A stretch of DNA of 64,000 nucleotides, taken from NCBI RefSeq assembly GCF_000519125.1, contig NZ_JAEX01000005.1, positions 64,501 through 128,500 on the forward strand. The letters are read 5' to 3'. Below are positions 37,715-45,906 of this stretch, piece by piece (position 1 is the stretch's first letter; the number at the start of each line of letters is the position of its first letter). This DNA is from Desulfocurvus vexinensis DSM 17965 (GTDB lineage Bacteria > Desulfobacterota > Desulfovibrionia > Desulfovibrionales > Desulfovibrionaceae). The position numbers were made by a program, and so were the translations under genes. The notes beneath the pieces were generated by a model, which was not told where the DNA came from, searched no databases, and saw only the letters and a program-made list of their open reading frames with translations.

Positions 37715-38436
37715 GCGGGGAGCCCCTGGCCGTTGTCGGCGTGCTCGGGGCGGCAGAAGATGTAGCCCTCGCCGCGCACGGCCTTGATCACCGGGTGGGC
37801 CCCGGCCTCGGAGAGCTTGCGGCGCAGGTTGGAGACATGCACGGCCAGGCTGCGGTCCTCGGGCGCCGCCTCGCGGCCCAGGGCCACGCGGCACAGCTCC
37901 TCGCGCGGGACCACGCGCCCGGCCCCGGCCAGCAGGGCGTGCAGGATGGAGAACTCGGCGTCGGTCAGGTGGACCTGGGCGCCGCGCACGCGCAGGGCGC
38001 GGCTGTCGGGCACCAGGGTCACGTCGCCCAGGGTCAGGGGCGCGGCCTGGGCCGGGGCCGGGGCGTCGGCCCGGGCCCGGCGCAGCACCGCACGCATGCG
38101 CGCCACCAGCTCGCGCGGCAAAAAGGGCTTGGCCAGGTAGTCGTCGGCGCCGATCTCCAGGCCCACGATGCGGTCCACGTCGTCGCCGCGCGCGGTGAGC
38201 ATGATCACCGGCAGGGGCGAGGCCTCGCGGATGCGGTGCAGCACCTCGAAGCCGTTGGCCCCGGGCAGCATCACGTCGAGAATCGCCAGGGCGTAGCGGC
38301 CCGACAGGGCCTCGGTGAGCCCCGTGGCCCCGTCGTGCACGGCGCGGACCACGAACCCCTCCGGCCCCAGGTATTCCGCCAGAAGTCCGCACAGTTCCTC
38401 GTCGTCGTCCACCACGAGAATCAGCTTGTCGTCCAT
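37711..38436 (-). CDS. OmpR/CpxR-type response regulator
   Basis: A 241-residue regulator. The receiver domain (about 5-118) has the acidic pocket DDDEE, phospho-acceptor Asp54 in LAILDVMLPG, and Lys in DYLAKPF. A winged-helix DNA-binding domain (about 135-232) ends with VHVSNLRRKLSEAGAHPVIK and VRGEGYIF. It is the first gene of the kinase pair. The DNA-binding target is unknown, but the degP gene nearby is a typical CpxR target. A palindrome before degP is a symmetric site, unlike the direct repeats CpxR uses. Confidence 0.94.
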   Translation of the reverse strand: MDDKLILVVDDDEELCGLLAEYLGPEGFVVRAVHDGATGLTEALSGRYALAILDVMLPGANGFEVLHRIREASPLPVIMLTARGDDVDRIVGLEIGADDYLAKPFLPRELVARMRAVLRRARADAPAPAQAAPLTLGDVTLVPDSRALRVRGAQVHLTDAEFSILHALLAGAGRVVPREELCRVALGREAAPEDRSLAVHVSNLRRKLSEAGAHPVIKAVRGEGYIFCRPEHADNGQGLPA

Positions 38437-38797
38437 GCCGTCTGGTTCCTCCGGTCTGATTCCTAGCCCATGTCGGGGAGTTTGGGAACACGACGGGGCT
38501 TTGCTGCGCGTAAAGAAATATTAAGGAACATTTTGCCTCTTTATAAAAGATAACGTGCGCTGACATTGCGAAGGTATTCTTGACCGTGCTGAACGGTAAT
38601 GAGCCGACTGCGCATTGTTTCGGTTAAGGTGTCTGAATAGATTCCAGTCATAAAAAAATTCCAGGCGCCATGGATGAACGCACGGATGCCGCTCGTATAA
38701 CGAATCACAATGCGAGCGGGCCGGGCGAAAGCCAGCCTGGAAGGCGAGTTCGGATCTTGAGGGGAGTCAAACCGAATGCAGCTCGACTGGAGTCACG
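38437..38797. other. AT-rich divergent regulatory region
   Basis: About 360 bp between the response regulator and the sigma factor. It contains GTAAAGAAATATTAAGG (38510-38526), a five-base inverted repeat ACCGT-GCTGA-ACGGT (38583-38597), and for the plus strand TTGTTT (38615-38620) 17 bp from TAGATT (38638-38643). ATTAAGGAACA here also occurs after tRNA-Arg. No gene is supported; a short overlapping plus-strand frame is a shadow. Confidence 0.6.
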
Positions 38798-39358
38798 ATG
38801 CGCGGTTCATGCAGCACTTTCGTCGATGTGGATTCCTGCATCTGCGGAAACAACCAGACCTGGAGAGATTTTGTTGAGAAGTATGCCGGGGTCGTCCATG
38901 CGGCAGTGCGCAAGGTGATCCAGGCCAAGGTGTTCAGGGCGAGCCAGGATGACATCCAGGAGGTGGCGCAGAACGTCTTCGTGCGGCTGGTGAAGAAGGA
39001 CTTCAACCTGCTGCGGCGCTACGACCCCACGCGCTGCTCCATGGCGACCTACCTGACCATCATCGCCAGGAGCACGGCGCTGGACTACCTGCGCTACGGG
39101 TTCTTCAACTCCATCCCGCTGGACGATTTCGACCGCGACGCGCGGGTGGAGGCCTTCGAGCCCGACGACTCGCTGGACCTGCCCGAGGGCGTGCTCACCG
39201 AGCGGCAGACGACCATCCTGCGCCTGCTCTTTTACAAGGACTACGACGTGTCCATGGCGGCGGAGGCCCTGGGCGTGAAGGCCCAGACGGTACGATCCAT
39301 CAAGCACCAGGCCCTGGCCAGGCTGCGCGAGCATTACGAGCAGGCCCGGGCCTCGTAG
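38798..39358 (+). CDS. ECF-type sigma-70 family factor
   Basis: A 186-residue sigma factor. Region 2 spans about residues 25-100 (DFVEKYAGVVHAAVRKVIQA, QDDIQEVAQNVFVRLVKK, MATYLTIIARSTALDYLRY) and region 4 the last ~55 residues (LTERQTTILRLLFYKDYDV, ALGVKAQTVRSIKHQALARL). There is no region 1 or 3, as in ECF factors. ATG 38798 follows a TGGAG ribosome site. The next gene, 22 bp on, encodes a zinc anti-sigma-like protein. Flagellar hook genes follow, so control of surface or flagellar genes is possible but unproven. Confidence 0.9.
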   Translation: MRGSCSTFVDVDSCICGNNQTWRDFVEKYAGVVHAAVRKVIQAKVFRASQDDIQEVAQNVFVRLVKKDFNLLRRYDPTRCSMATYLTIIARSTALDYLRYGFFNSIPLDDFDRDARVEAFEPDDSLDLPEGVLTERQTTILRLLFYKDYDVSMAAEALGVKAQTVRSIKHQALARLREHYEQARAS

Positions 39359-39380
39359 GGACCAGGTTGGGGAGACGACA

Positions 39381-39695
39381 ATGGCCGGACAAGTAATCTG
39401 GGGAGATTTCGAAAGCGCCCTGGGGCGGAGGGAAACCGCGCTGCTGAACAAGAGCGGGGAGGCCTTCGGGGAGCGGTGTCCGGGAACGCTTGAACTGGGC
39501 GGCTACCTGGACGGCACCGTGCGCGGCGCCGCCAAGGACGCCGTGGAGGAGCATCTGGTGGAGTGCCCGCTGTGCCGCCGGCTGGTGGTGGAACTCTACC
39601 TGCTGCTCAAGGACCGCCGCCAGCCGCCGCCCGAGGGGCTCAAGAATTTCGCCAGGGGCCTGGTGCCTGGCGGAGCGGACCTCGCCGGGGTGTAG
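39381..39695 (+). CDS. Zinc-binding (ZAS) anti-sigma factor candidate
   Basis: A 104-residue soluble protein with the exact ZAS ligand pattern Cys33-x24-His58-x3-Cys62-x2-Cys65 (LDGTVRGAAKDAVEEHLVEC). This domain clamps ECF sigma factors, and in several families it releases sigma on oxidation or partner binding. There is no transmembrane segment, so it would act in the cytoplasm. It has a GGGGAGA ribosome site and lies 22 bp after the sigma gene. The pairing is strongly supported by position and motif; the signal is unknown. Confidence 0.88.
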   Translation: MAGQVIWGDFESALGRRETALLNKSGEAFGERCPGTLELGGYLDGTVRGAAKDAVEEHLVECPLCRRLVVELYLLLKDRRQPPPEGLKNFARGLVPGGADLAGV

Positions 39696-39879
39696 GGAGA
39701 CGCCCCGCAGCGGCCAGCGAACGCACGCAACAGCCTTGAACGCCGGGCGGAGGGCCACCTCCGCCCCGGCCCGAACCTTCCGACCGGCACGGCCTGCTCG
39801 CAACAACCGTCCGCCGGAACCAGGCGGCCCATGGGGGGCCACCGTCCGGCAGACCATCCCGCAAGGGAGGCCAGCCGCC

Positions 39880-40590
39880 ATGTACGTTGACGTCACCTCG
39901 TATCTGAACTCGACCTACGACTCCACGCTCACCGACACCACGGCGTCCAGCGAGCTGGGCAAGGACGCCTTCCTCGAACTGCTCATCGCCCAGCTCCAGT
40001 GGCAGGACCCGCTGGACCCCCTGGACGACACGGAGATGGTCGCCCAGCTTGCGCAGTTCTCCAGCCTGGAGTCGCTCCAGGAGATGAACACCCAGCTCGA
40101 TTCGCTGACCGAGCTGCTCACCAGCCAGATTTCCCTGAGCGCCGCGAGCTACATCGGCAAGGAGGTCGAGGCTGCGGGCTCGTCCATGAGCAAAAGCGGC
40201 GATTCCATCAGCACCGTGACCTACACCCTGGGCGCCGACTCGGCCAGCACCTACGCCTACGTCTTCGACACGACGGGCAACATCGTTGCCAGCGTGGACC
40301 TCGGCGCCCAGACCAGCGGCGACCACACCTTCGTCTGGGACGGCAAGGACTCCGACGGCGACGAGGCCGCCGACGGCCAGTACGCCATCGCCTTCCTGGC
40401 CGAAACCGAGGACGGCGAGAGCTTCTATGCCAGCGCCCAGGTCTCGGGCCTGGTCACCTCGGTCTACCAGGAGAACGGCACGGTCATGCTCGGCCTGTCC
40501 GACGGGCGCACCGTGGCCCTGTCCAACGTGACCAAGGTCGTGGATTCGAGCCTCGTGGCCTCGTTGTCCGACGACGGCGACGACGAATAA
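39880..40590 (+). CDS. flgD: Flagellar hook-capping protein FlgD
   Basis: A 236-residue FlgD that caps the growing hook. The N-terminal motif is LGKDAFLELLIAQLQWQDPL with DPLDDTEMVAQLAQFSSLES, followed by Ig/Tudor-like domains (FVWDGKDSDGDEAADGQY, the FLG-D fold) and an acidic tail (SDDGDDE). It has no signal peptide, as expected for type III export. ATG 39880 follows AAGGGAGG. It begins the flgD-flgE-flgK-flgL-fliD series. No sigma-28 or sigma-54 promoter was found in the 184 bp before it. Confidence 0.95.
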   Translation: MYVDVTSYLNSTYDSTLTDTTASSELGKDAFLELLIAQLQWQDPLDPLDDTEMVAQLAQFSSLESLQEMNTQLDSLTELLTSQISLSAASYIGKEVEAAGSSMSKSGDSISTVTYTLGADSASTYAYVFDTTGNIVASVDLGAQTSGDHTFVWDGKDSDGDEAADGQYAIAFLAETEDGESFYASAQVSGLVTSVYQENGTVMLGLSDGRTVALSNVTKVVDSSLVASLSDDGDDE

Positions 40591-40622
40591 CGCACCAGCC
40601 GCCACCAGCAAGGAGCACTTCC

Positions 40623-42200
40623 ATGAGCGTCATGAGCACCATGTACACCGGCATCGCCGGCATGCTCACTTCGAGCACGGGCATGTCCGTGGTCAGCAAC
40701 AACCTGGCCAACACCAGCACCGTGGGCTTCAAGGGGTCCAAGATCACCTTCGAGGACACCTTCTACCAGGCCATCAACTCCGCCCAGGGCGTGAGCCAGG
40801 TGGGCACGGGCGTCACCGTGTCGGCCATCTACGGCGACTTCTCCCAGGGCGCCTACGAGACCACCACCAGCGCCACGGATTTGGCCATCAACGGCAACGG
40901 CTATTTCCAGCTCATCAACCCGGTCAACGGCGCGGTGTACTACACCCGCGCGGGCGACTTCACCTTCGACAGCAGCGGCTACCTGGTGGACGCCCACGGC
41001 TACAACGTCCAGGGCTGGGTGGTGGACGACGAGGGCAACCCCGTTGGCGCCACCACGAACGTCCGGATCGACAGCTCCCAGTCGCCGCCCAGCGCCACCA
41101 GCAGCGTGAGCATGCTCTTTAACCTCGACTCCACCGCCGAAGACTGCTGCGTGGACACCGACAACCCGTTCTTCGCCATGTTCTCGGCCTGGAACGGCAC
41201 GCAGGACACCCCCCTGGGCTCCGCGCTGTATTCCTACCAGAACTCCATCACCGTCTACGACGAGAACGGCGCCTCGCACACCCTGACCATCTACTTCGAC
41301 AAGGTCGGCGACGACACCTACACCGACGGCACGGCTGGCACCAGCGTGTGGGAATTCATCGTCACCTGCGACCCCTCCGAGGACGGGCGGACCATCGACG
41401 GCACGGCCCTGTCCACGACCTCGGCGGCGGGCCTGCTGATGACGGGCACCATGACCTTCAGCTCCTCGGGCGAGATGAAGGGCATGACCGCCTACACCCT
41501 GGCCAGCGGCGCCTCGGGCAACATGAGCAACCTGGCCAACTGGACCCCGGCGGACTTCTCCGACGACGGCTTCCCCGTTTTCACCGCCAACTTCACGGGC
41601 GCGGAGAACGCCAGCGCCACCGGCGAGGCCAACGCCCAGCCCATCGAGCTGAACCTGGGCATGGGTACCAAGAACATCACCGGCACGGGCTGGAGCGCGA
41701 CCATGGCCGCCACGGCGGCAGCCGTGGGCACCAGCTACGCCAACGTGGGCAACTACCTGGAGCCCGACCTGCAAACCTCGTCCACCACCAGCTACGACTC
41801 GTCCACCACCACGCGCACCCAGGCCCAGGACGGCTACACCTCGGGCTACCTGCTGGAGATCAGCGTGGACACCAACGGCGTCATCACCGGGCGCTACTCC
41901 AACGGGCAGATCGAGGACCTGTGGGTCGTGGCCCTGTGCAGCTTCGCCAACCAGGACGGCTTGCAGCGCCAGGGCGGCAACCTCTTCTCCCAGACCCGCG
42001 ACTCCGGCGAGGCCATCATGGGCACCCCCGGCACGTCCAGCCTGGGCACCATCAGCTCCAACACCCTGGAACAGTCCAACGTGGATATGGCCACCCAGAT
42101 GGTCCAGATGATTACCCTGCAGCGCGTCTACGACGGCAGCAGCAAAATCATCACCACGGCCAACGAGATGCTCCAGACGGTGATCGGGCTCAAGCGCTAG
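40623..42200 (+). CDS. flgE: Flagellar hook protein FlgE
   Basis: A 525-residue hook protein. The rod/hook N-terminus reads MSTMYTGIAGMLTSSTGMSV, SNNLANTSTVGFKGS, and the C-terminus ends SNVDMATQMVQMITLQRVYD and TTANEMLQTVIGLKR, which form the coiled-coil core. The middle is long, acidic and Ser/Thr-rich, with several Cys (ATAEDCCVDTDN). It follows flgD by 32 bp with AAGGAGC as ribosome site. It is longer than E. coli FlgE (402 aa), as is common in deltaproteobacteria. Confidence 0.96.
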   Translation: MSVMSTMYTGIAGMLTSSTGMSVVSNNLANTSTVGFKGSKITFEDTFYQAINSAQGVSQVGTGVTVSAIYGDFSQGAYETTTSATDLAINGNGYFQLINPVNGAVYYTRAGDFTFDSSGYLVDAHGYNVQGWVVDDEGNPVGATTNVRIDSSQSPPSATSSVSMLFNLDSTAEDCCVDTDNPFFAMFSAWNGTQDTPLGSALYSYQNSITVYDENGASHTLTIYFDKVGDDTYTDGTAGTSVWEFIVTCDPSEDGRTIDGTALSTTSAAGLLMTGTMTFSSSGEMKGMTAYTLASGASGNMSNLANWTPADFSDDGFPVFTANFTGAENASATGEANAQPIELNLGMGTKNITGTGWSATMAATAAAVGTSYANVGNYLEPDLQTSSTTSYDSSTTTRTQAQDGYTSGYLLEISVDTNGVITGRYSNGQIEDLWVVALCSFANQDGLQRQGGNLFSQTRDSGEAIMGTPGTSSLGTISSNTLEQSNVDMATQMVQMITLQRVYDGSSKIITTANEMLQTVIGLKR

Positions 42201-42269
42201 CAACACCCCGCGCGCCCGCCCCCCGCCGCGCGCGGCGGGGGCGCGGGCCCCGGGCCGGAGGGCACGACC

Positions 42270-44363
42270 ATGGCCGACAGCCTGCTGACCATCGGCGGCA
42301 ACACGCTCAGCGTGGCCCAGTACGCCCTGAGCGTCTATTCCAACAACGTCGCCAACGCGAGCACCGAGGGCTACCGCCGCCAGACGGTGAGCCTTGCCGA
42401 TACCCAGTACCTGACCACCAGCGGCGGGCTGGTGGGCACCGGGGTCAGCGTCGCGGAGCTGCAACGCTGCTTCGACACCTATGTGGAGCGCCAGTTCCTG
42501 GCCCAGAGCGCCAGCGCCGCGCGCTGGGAAACGGCTTCGAGCTGGCTGACCAGCATCGAGAACGTCTTCAACCAGTCCTCGGAGTCGGGGCTGGACGCGG
42601 CCCTGACCAACTGGTTCTCCGCCTGGGAAACCGTGACCCAGTATCCGTCCGACCTGGCCGTGCGCGAGGCGCTCAACGCCGCCACCAGTACCCTGACCAC
42701 CGTGCTCTGCGACATGAGCGGCGACCTGGCCCGCCAGGAGGAGCTCATCAACGAGGCCATCGAACAGGGCGTGGACGAGGCCAACGCCCTGATCACGCGC
42801 CTGGGCGAGGTCAACAAGAGCCTCATCGCCAGCCCCGGCGACAACGGCCTGCTCAACGAGCGCGACGCGCTGGTGCGCAGCCTCGCCGAGCTGGTGGACG
42901 TGAACGTCGTCTACAAGGGCAACGGGCAGGTCACGGTGTTCCTGGGCTCGGGGCAGACCCTGGTGGACGGCGCGTCCACCTTCGAGCTGCGCTACGAGGG
43001 ACCCAAGGCGTGGTCGTCGCTGACCGCGGCCTCGACCTTCGACGGCGCCGTGTATTTCGACGGCTCCTCGTCCAACGAGATCACCTTGCAGGTGGTCAGC
43101 GCGGGCAGCGCCGACGGCGGCGCGGGTGCGGCCACCTATCGCGTGTCCTACGACGGCGGCAAGACCTGGCTCACCGACGCGAGCGGCAACGTGCAGCTGT
43201 TCACCGCCGACGACGCCAGCGGCGCCGTGACCGTGGACGGCGTGCAGATCTGGTTCGGCGCCACGGGCGACTCCGGCGCGGCGGCCTCGGGGGCCCTGGC
43301 CAAGGGCGACACCTTCACCGTCATGGCCAAGAGCGGGGTCTACTGGTACGAGAACACCTCGTCCTTCATGAACGTGACCAGCGTGTCCAGCGCGGGCACG
43401 GACAACACCTCGCGCCTGACCGGCGGCAGCCTGGCCGGGCTGCTGACCACGCGCGACCAGTCCCTGGGCACCTGGCAGAGCGAGCTGGACGCCCTGGCCG
43501 CCTCGATCATCTGGGAGACCAACTTCGCCCACAGCCAGGGCGCGGGGCTGACGAACTTCACTTCCGTCACCGGCACCTACGCCGCCACGGATTCCTCCGC
43601 AGTCCTGGCCGACAGCGGCCTGGCCTTCGCGGGCCGGGTCCAGTCCGGCGCGCTGTCCATCGCCCTGTACGACGCCGCCAGCGGTGAGGCCCTGGGCGTG
43701 ACGGACCTGGACTTCTCCTCCATCGTGCCTCCGGGTGTGGCCGTGTTCGACCCGGCGGTGCACTCCCTGGACGACGTGGCCGCCGCCGTCAACGCCAGCT
43801 TCCCGGGCCAGCTCACGGCCACGGTGACCAACGGCGTACTGAGCCTTTCCGCCGCCGACGGCGTGGAGTTCCAGTTCGCCGGGGATTCCAGCGGGCTTCT
43901 GGCCGCCCTGGGCATCAATACCTACTTCACGGGCTCCGACGCCTCGAACATCGCCCTGAACCCGCTGGTCTCCGACCCCTCGCGGGTCAACGCCACGACG
44001 GTGGACGCCACGGGCGACGCCAACGCGGGCGGCAACGCCACGGCCACGGCCATCGCGGCCCTGGCCGACAAGAGCGTGACCGTGACCACCAGCGCGGGCG
44101 CCTCGCGCACCTCCTCGCTTCAGGACTATTTCGGCACCCTGGTCTCCAAGGCCGGCTCCGGAGCCTCTACGGCGAAGTTCAACACCACCTACTACACCGC
44201 CCTGGCCGATGCCCTCTACGACCAGCAGGAGTCCATCGGCGGCGTAAACCTCGACGAGGAGCTGATCCGCATCGAGCAGTTCCAGCGCATGTACCAGGTG
44301 GCATCGACCATGATCCAGACATCCATGGAAATGTTCGAAACGCTCATCGCGTTGAAGTCCTAG
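42270..44363 (+). CDS. flgK: Flagellar hook-filament junction protein FlgK
   Basis: A 697-residue FlgK (HAP1). The N-terminus is LLTIGGNTLSVAQYALSVYS, NNVANASTEGYRRQTVSL, and the C-terminus is EELIRIEQFQRMYQVASTMI. The coiled-coil region VNKSLIASPGDNGLLNERDA is the FlgK motif where DLRD-like sequence sits. It has a long Ala/Ser/Asp-rich central part and is longer than E. coli FlgK (547 aa). It joins the hook to the filament with FlgL. It follows flgE by 69 bp of GC-rich sequence. Confidence 0.95.
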   Translation: MADSLLTIGGNTLSVAQYALSVYSNNVANASTEGYRRQTVSLADTQYLTTSGGLVGTGVSVAELQRCFDTYVERQFLAQSASAARWETASSWLTSIENVFNQSSESGLDAALTNWFSAWETVTQYPSDLAVREALNAATSTLTTVLCDMSGDLARQEELINEAIEQGVDEANALITRLGEVNKSLIASPGDNGLLNERDALVRSLAELVDVNVVYKGNGQVTVFLGSGQTLVDGASTFELRYEGPKAWSSLTAASTFDGAVYFDGSSSNEITLQVVSAGSADGGAGAATYRVSYDGGKTWLTDASGNVQLFTADDASGAVTVDGVQIWFGATGDSGAAASGALAKGDTFTVMAKSGVYWYENTSSFMNVTSVSSAGTDNTSRLTGGSLAGLLTTRDQSLGTWQSELDALAASIIWETNFAHSQGAGLTNFTSVTGTYAATDSSAVLADSGLAFAGRVQSGALSIALYDAASGEALGVTDLDFSSIVPPGVAVFDPAVHSLDDVAAAVNASFPGQLTATVTNGVLSLSAADGVEFQFAGDSSGLLAALGINTYFTGSDASNIALNPLVSDPSRVNATTVDATGDANAGGNATATAIAALADKSVTVTTSAGASRTSSLQDYFGTLVSKAGSGASTAKFNTTYYTALADALYDQQESIGGVNLDEELIRIEQFQRMYQVASTMIQTSMEMFETLIALKS

Positions 44364-44374
44364 GAGGATTGCCC

Positions 44375-45859
44375 GTGCGTATCACCAACAGCATGGTCTA
44401 CACGTCGGTCATCCGCAACACCAACGCCGCCCTGGCGCGCTACTATGCCCTGAACGAGCAGAACGCCTCGGAGAAGCGCATCAACCGCCCCAGCGACGAC
44501 CCGGCGGGCACCGCCACGGTGCTTTCACTGCGCAATCATCTGGCCGTCCTGGAGCAGTACCAGAAGAACATCGACATGGCCTCGGCGGCCCTGGCCGCCG
44601 CAGACGACGCCCTGGGCACCGTCAGCGAGCTGATCACCAGCGCCAAGGAGTTGGCCGAGCAGGGCGCCACGGGCACCCTTTCCGCCTCCCAGCGCGAGAT
44701 ACTCGCCGAGGAGGTCCGCCAGCTCATGGAGCAGATGCTGACCCAGGCCAACACCGAGTATCTGGGCGACAGCATCTTCGCGGGCCAGCGCACCGACGGT
44801 TCGGCGTATGTGCTGACCCTGGCGGCGGACGTAGCGGGGCCGACCCTGGCCGGGGCCGACGTGCTGGCGGTTTCCGGCGACGCCACGCACACGGTGCAGG
44901 TGGAATTCCTGGATTCGGGCACCGTGGGCGGCGCGGCAGACCTTGGATACCGCTGGTCCGCTGACGGCGGCACCACCTGGACCACCGCCACCCTGGCCGC
45001 CGGGGACACGACCCTGACCCTGGGCTCCTGTTCCGTGACCCTGGCCTCGGGCGCCGCCGTCAGCGGCGAGGCCGACGCCGCCGGGCAGAGCACGCTCACC
45101 GTGCGCCCCGCCGCCCTGTACCAGGGCGACGCCAAGGACGGCGCCGTGGTGCGCCATGCGGGCAGCTCTCCGGTGAATGCCACGGCCAGCGGCGTCTTCG
45201 CCTCCAAGGTCGTGGTGCGCATCGACGCCGACGCGGACCTGGGCTCAGCCATCGCCTATTCCTACAGCACCGACGGCGGCGCCTCGTGGGTCACGGGCAA
45301 CTCGGCCACCGGGGGCGTGCTCACCGTGCCCGGCGGCACCCTGACCCTGACCGCTGGCGGCGGCACCGACCTCTACGCGGGCGACCAGTTCACCCTGGTG
45401 CCCGAAGAGGCGGACATTGCCGTGGCCGTGTCCGACGGCACTTCGGTGGTCGTCAACAACGTGGGCAAGGACATCTTCGGCGGGCTCTACCAGGCCGTGG
45501 GCAGCACCCAGGCCAGCGCCGTGTCCGGCGGCAACCTCTTCGAGACCATGGGCAGGCTCGTGGCCGCCCTGGAGACCAACGACATGGATGCCGTGGCCCA
45601 GTGCCTGGTGGATCTGGACACAGCCCAGGAGACGGTTTTGCGCGGCGCGGCAAGCGTTGGCGCCCGCGAGTCCCGCCTGGCGAGCATCGAGGCCGCTTTA
45701 GTCCTGCGCAAGGAGTCCGATACCCAGCTCATGAGCGCCATCGAGGACGCCGACCTGGTGACGCTGATGACCAAGCTCCAGGCGGCCCAGACTGCCTATA
45801 CCTCGGTGGTGGAAACCTCCGCCGAGATCATGACCCTGTCCATGGTGGACCTGCTCTAG
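44375..45859 (+). CDS. flgL: Flagellar hook-filament junction protein FlgL
   Basis: A 494-residue FlgL (HAP3). I chose GTG 44375, 7 bp after AGGAGG, giving MRITNSMVYTSVIRNTN; a TTG at 44369 is also possible. Flagellin-like ends are INRPSDDPAGTATVLSLRNH and the C-terminal TKLQAAQTAYTSVVETSAEI. The middle contains inserted beta-rich repeats (DADLGSAIAYSYSTDGGASW), making it longer than the ~317-residue E. coli protein. It lies just after flgK and before fliD. Confidence 0.94.
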   Translation: MRITNSMVYTSVIRNTNAALARYYALNEQNASEKRINRPSDDPAGTATVLSLRNHLAVLEQYQKNIDMASAALAAADDALGTVSELITSAKELAEQGATGTLSASQREILAEEVRQLMEQMLTQANTEYLGDSIFAGQRTDGSAYVLTLAADVAGPTLAGADVLAVSGDATHTVQVEFLDSGTVGGAADLGYRWSADGGTTWTTATLAAGDTTLTLGSCSVTLASGAAVSGEADAAGQSTLTVRPAALYQGDAKDGAVVRHAGSSPVNATASGVFASKVVVRIDADADLGSAIAYSYSTDGGASWVTGNSATGGVLTVPGGTLTLTAGGGTDLYAGDQFTLVPEEADIAVAVSDGTSVVVNNVGKDIFGGLYQAVGSTQASAVSGGNLFETMGRLVAALETNDMDAVAQCLVDLDTAQETVLRGAASVGARESRLASIEAALVLRKESDTQLMSAIEDADLVTLMTKLQAAQTAYTSVVETSAEIMTLSMVDLL

Positions 45860-45906
45860 GCCCACCCGGTCCATCGGGCCGCCCGGGCGGCCCAGCGGAG
45901 GCGACA

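Noticed and set aside
38510-38526. CpxR box (GTAAA-N5-GTAAA) in GTAAAGAAATATTAAGG
   Set aside because: Only the first half matches; the second is ATTAA. Too weak to call.
40464-43763. A 1,099-residue minus-strand frame opposite flgE and flgK
   Set aside because: It is antisense to clear flagellar genes and has His/Gly/Val-rich composition typical of GC-rich shadows, without any motif.
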